From Pseudomonadota bacterium (lineage in GTDB: Bacteria; Pseudomonadota; Gammaproteobacteria; Pseudomonadales; Azotimanducaceae), in contig JAACDS010000251.1 in NCBI GenBank assembly GCA_009936895.1, positions 1 to 7,529 on the forward strand: 7,529 nucleotides of DNA. Reading direction: 5' to 3'. A model generated the notes under the pieces. The model was not told the origin of the DNA. It saw nothing but the letters and a program-made list of their open reading frames with translations, and made no database searches. The stretch's first letter is position 1. Each line of letters opens with the position of its first letter. Of this stretch, positions 6,020 through 7,529 are shown piece by piece. A program made the position numbers and the translations under genes.

Positions 6020-7529
6020 ATGCACAAGCTATTGATCGCTAATCGCGGCGAAATCGCCATTCGTATTGCTCGCGGAGCAGGTGAGTTGGGTATCACCGCC
6101 GTTGCCATGTACGCAGAGGATGATGGCCAGTCATCACATGTCGGGCTTTGTGACGAGGCCATTGCGCTCAATGGACGCGGCGCGTCGGCCTATCTGGACA
6201 TAGAGGCGATCGTGTCCAAAGCGGTCAATGCCGGCTGTGATGCGGTGCATCCCGGCTACGGTTTTTTGAGCGAAAACCCGCGATTTGCTGAGGCTGTTGA
6301 GGCTGCTGGAATGGTTTTTGTTGGTCCGACAACCCAGTCACTGAGTGTATTCGGTGATAAGGCTCAGGCTCGCGCCTTGGCCGAAGCCAACGGCGTACCG
6401 GTACTCGACGGCATATCCCAGTCGGTCAGTGAAGCCGAAGCAGCCGCATTTTTCTCCAGCCATGCAGACGGTGGTGTGCTGCTGAAAGCCATCGCTGGCG
6501 GCGGCGGTCGCGGCATGCGTATCGTGCGATCCGCAGAGGAGTTGCACGACGCCTATGCCCGCTGTGTGTCCGAGGCTACGGCTGCGTTTGGGGATGGCGC
6601 CTTGTATGTTGAGCAGTTGGTGGATCAAGCCAGACATATCGAAGTGCAGGTGATTGGCGATGGTAGCGGTGCTGTTTGTCACTTAGGCGAACGCGAATGC
6701 AGTGTGCAGCGGCGTCATCAAAAGCTGATTGAAATTGCCCCCAGTCCGGCACTGGACCCTCAGACGCGTCAGACGCTGTGCGAGGACGCGGTCAAACTGG
6801 CCCAAGCCATCGAGTATCGCGGTCTCGGTACCATTGAGTTTTTGCTGGATCAGCGCACTGGCCAGCACTACTTCATTGAAGCGAATGCGCGCCTGCAGGT
6901 CGAGCATACTGTGACCGAAGAAGTCACCGGTGTGGATCTGGTGCGCACTCAGCTGAAGATTGCATCCGGTTCGACCTTGGCGGATCTGAATTTGAATCAG
7001 GCCTCGGTTCCACCTTCTCGCGGCTATGCCATCCAGCTGCGGGTGAATACCGAGACCGTCACCCCCGGTGGCGAGTTCAAGCCCACCGGTGGACGGCTAA
7101 CGCAGTTTTCCGTGCCCACGGGGCCGGGATTGCGTACCGATACCTATGGGTACTTGGGTTATACGACGAACCCAAACTACGATTCTCTGCTCGCGAAACT
7201 GATCTGTTACTCACCCAGTCCGGATTACCAAGATGCGGTGATTCGTGCGCAGCGGGGACTCAAAGATTTCGCCATTGGCGGTGTCGAAACTAACGTACCT
7301 TTATTGCAGGCCATTATTGCCGACGAGGTGTTCCAGAAAAACCAGTTCACCACGCGCTACTTGGACGATCACCTGATGGCTTTTGCAGGCGCATCAGGCG
7401 CAGAAGGCGCCAGCAGCCCTCAGGCAGCGCAGCCCGGTGCTCAGGTCAATCCCAGTGATCCGCTGGCGGTTCTAGAACACGGTAAGAGTGGCGCCGCGAC
7501 GAGCGCCAGTGCAGCGCTGGATGTTGAAC
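6020..7529 (+). CDS. Acyl-CoA carboxylase, biotin carboxylase domain (3' end outside window; probable multidomain fusion)
   Basis: The domain uses ATP and bicarbonate to carboxylate biotin, the first half-reaction of acetyl-, propionyl- or related acyl-CoA carboxylases. The window shows 503 codons with no stop. The N-domain starts HKLLIANRGEIAIRI (2-16) and has CDAVHPGYGFLSENP (73-87). The ATP-grasp part has K114, K156 with the glycine loop AGGGGRGMR (159-167), and ECSVQRRHQK (226-235). Catalytic and metal residues E273, E287, R291, Q293 and E295 follow, the last four in FIEANARLQVEHTVTE (285-300), then R341. The domain ends near residue 455. It continues into an Ala/Gly/Pro/Gln-rich linker (about 456-478) and then DPLAVLEHGK (480-489). 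This fits the large single-chain carboxylases that add biotin carrier and carboxyltransferase domains, which is inferred because those parts lie outside. The acyl-CoA substrate is unknown. Confidence 0.93.
   Translation, partial: MHKLLIANRGEIAIRIARGAGELGITAVAMYAEDDGQSSHVGLCDEAIALNGRGASAYLDIEAIVSKAVNAGCDAVHPGYGFLSENPRFAEAVEAAGMVFVGPTTQSLSVFGDKAQARALAEANGVPVLDGISQSVSEAEAAAFFSSHADGGVLLKAIAGGGGRGMRIVRSAEELHDAYARCVSEATAAFGDGALYVEQLVDQARHIEVQVIGDGSGAVCHLGERECSVQRRHQKLIEIAPSPALDPQTRQTLCEDAVKLAQAIEYRGLGTIEFLLDQRTGQHYFIEANARLQVEHTVTEEVTGVDLVRTQLKIASGSTLADLNLNQASVPPSRGYAIQLRVNTETVTPGGEFKPTGGRLTQFSVPTGPGLRTDTYGYLGYTTNPNYDSLLAKLICYSPSPDYQDAVIRAQRGLKDFAIGGVETNVPLLQAIIADEVFQKNQFTTRYLDDHLMAFAGASGAEGASSPQAAQPGAQVNPSDPLAVLEHGKSGAATSASAALDVE

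Noticed and set aside
1..7529. Search for CRISPR arrays, tRNA genes, insertion sequences and phage or defence genes
   Set aside because: No regularly spaced repeats, tRNA-like cloverleaf, transposase motifs or terminal inverted repeats were seen. Nearly all bases are used by ordinary metabolic genes.

Overview
The window looks like a chromosomal segment of a mid-to-high-GC proteobacterium, most likely a gammaproteobacterium with a lipid- or acyl-CoA-degrading lifestyle. This is inferred from the E. coli-like GlpD N-terminus, the tandem acyl-CoA dehydrogenases, and the biotin carboxylase of the type found in large fused acyl-CoA carboxylases. No taxonomic marker such as rRNA is present, so the assignment is tentative. 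Coding density is very high: seven genes, two of them cut by the window edges, and no gene-free stretch longer than about 145 bases. I saw no tRNA, rRNA, CRISPR array, transposase or phage gene.

Minus-strand block (1-3683, read right to left): a pair of acyl-CoA dehydrogenase subunits two bases apart (397 aa at 2490-3683, then 356 aa at 1417-2487), an EamA/DMT-type membrane transporter (475-1377), and the first 131 codons of aerobic glycerol-3-phosphate dehydrogenase GlpD (1-393, running off the left edge). The two dehydrogenases have complementary residue losses. The large one keeps a candidate catalytic glutamate but lacks the arginine-containing FAD/dimer motif. The small one keeps that motif but lacks a glutamate at both known catalytic positions. 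They therefore probably work as one heteromeric enzyme.

A 143-base divergent intergenic region (3684-3826) separates this block from the plus-strand genes. It carries good Shine-Dalgarno sequences for both flanking genes, a perfect 11-base palindrome and a small GC hairpin, but no convincing sigma-70 promoter.

Plus-strand block (3827-7529): a dimeric all-alpha dUTPase (3827-4495), a MutT/MTH1-like Nudix hydrolase (4501-5055), a luciferase-like (LLM) flavin-dependent oxidoreductase (5070-5978), and the biotin carboxylase part of an acyl-CoA carboxylase (6020 to the right edge, open). Gaps are 5, 14 and 41 bases, so the four genes are probably co-transcribed. The first two clean the nucleotide pool (dUTP, probably oxidised purine nucleotides). 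The last two probably belong to acyl-CoA or related carbon metabolism, in line with the dehydrogenases across the divergent promoter region.

I found no strong evidence for an entirely new system. The points most worth a second look are the dehydrogenase pair with split active-site features, the fusion of the truncated carboxylase, and the two nucleotide-sanitising enzymes placed among acyl-CoA genes.
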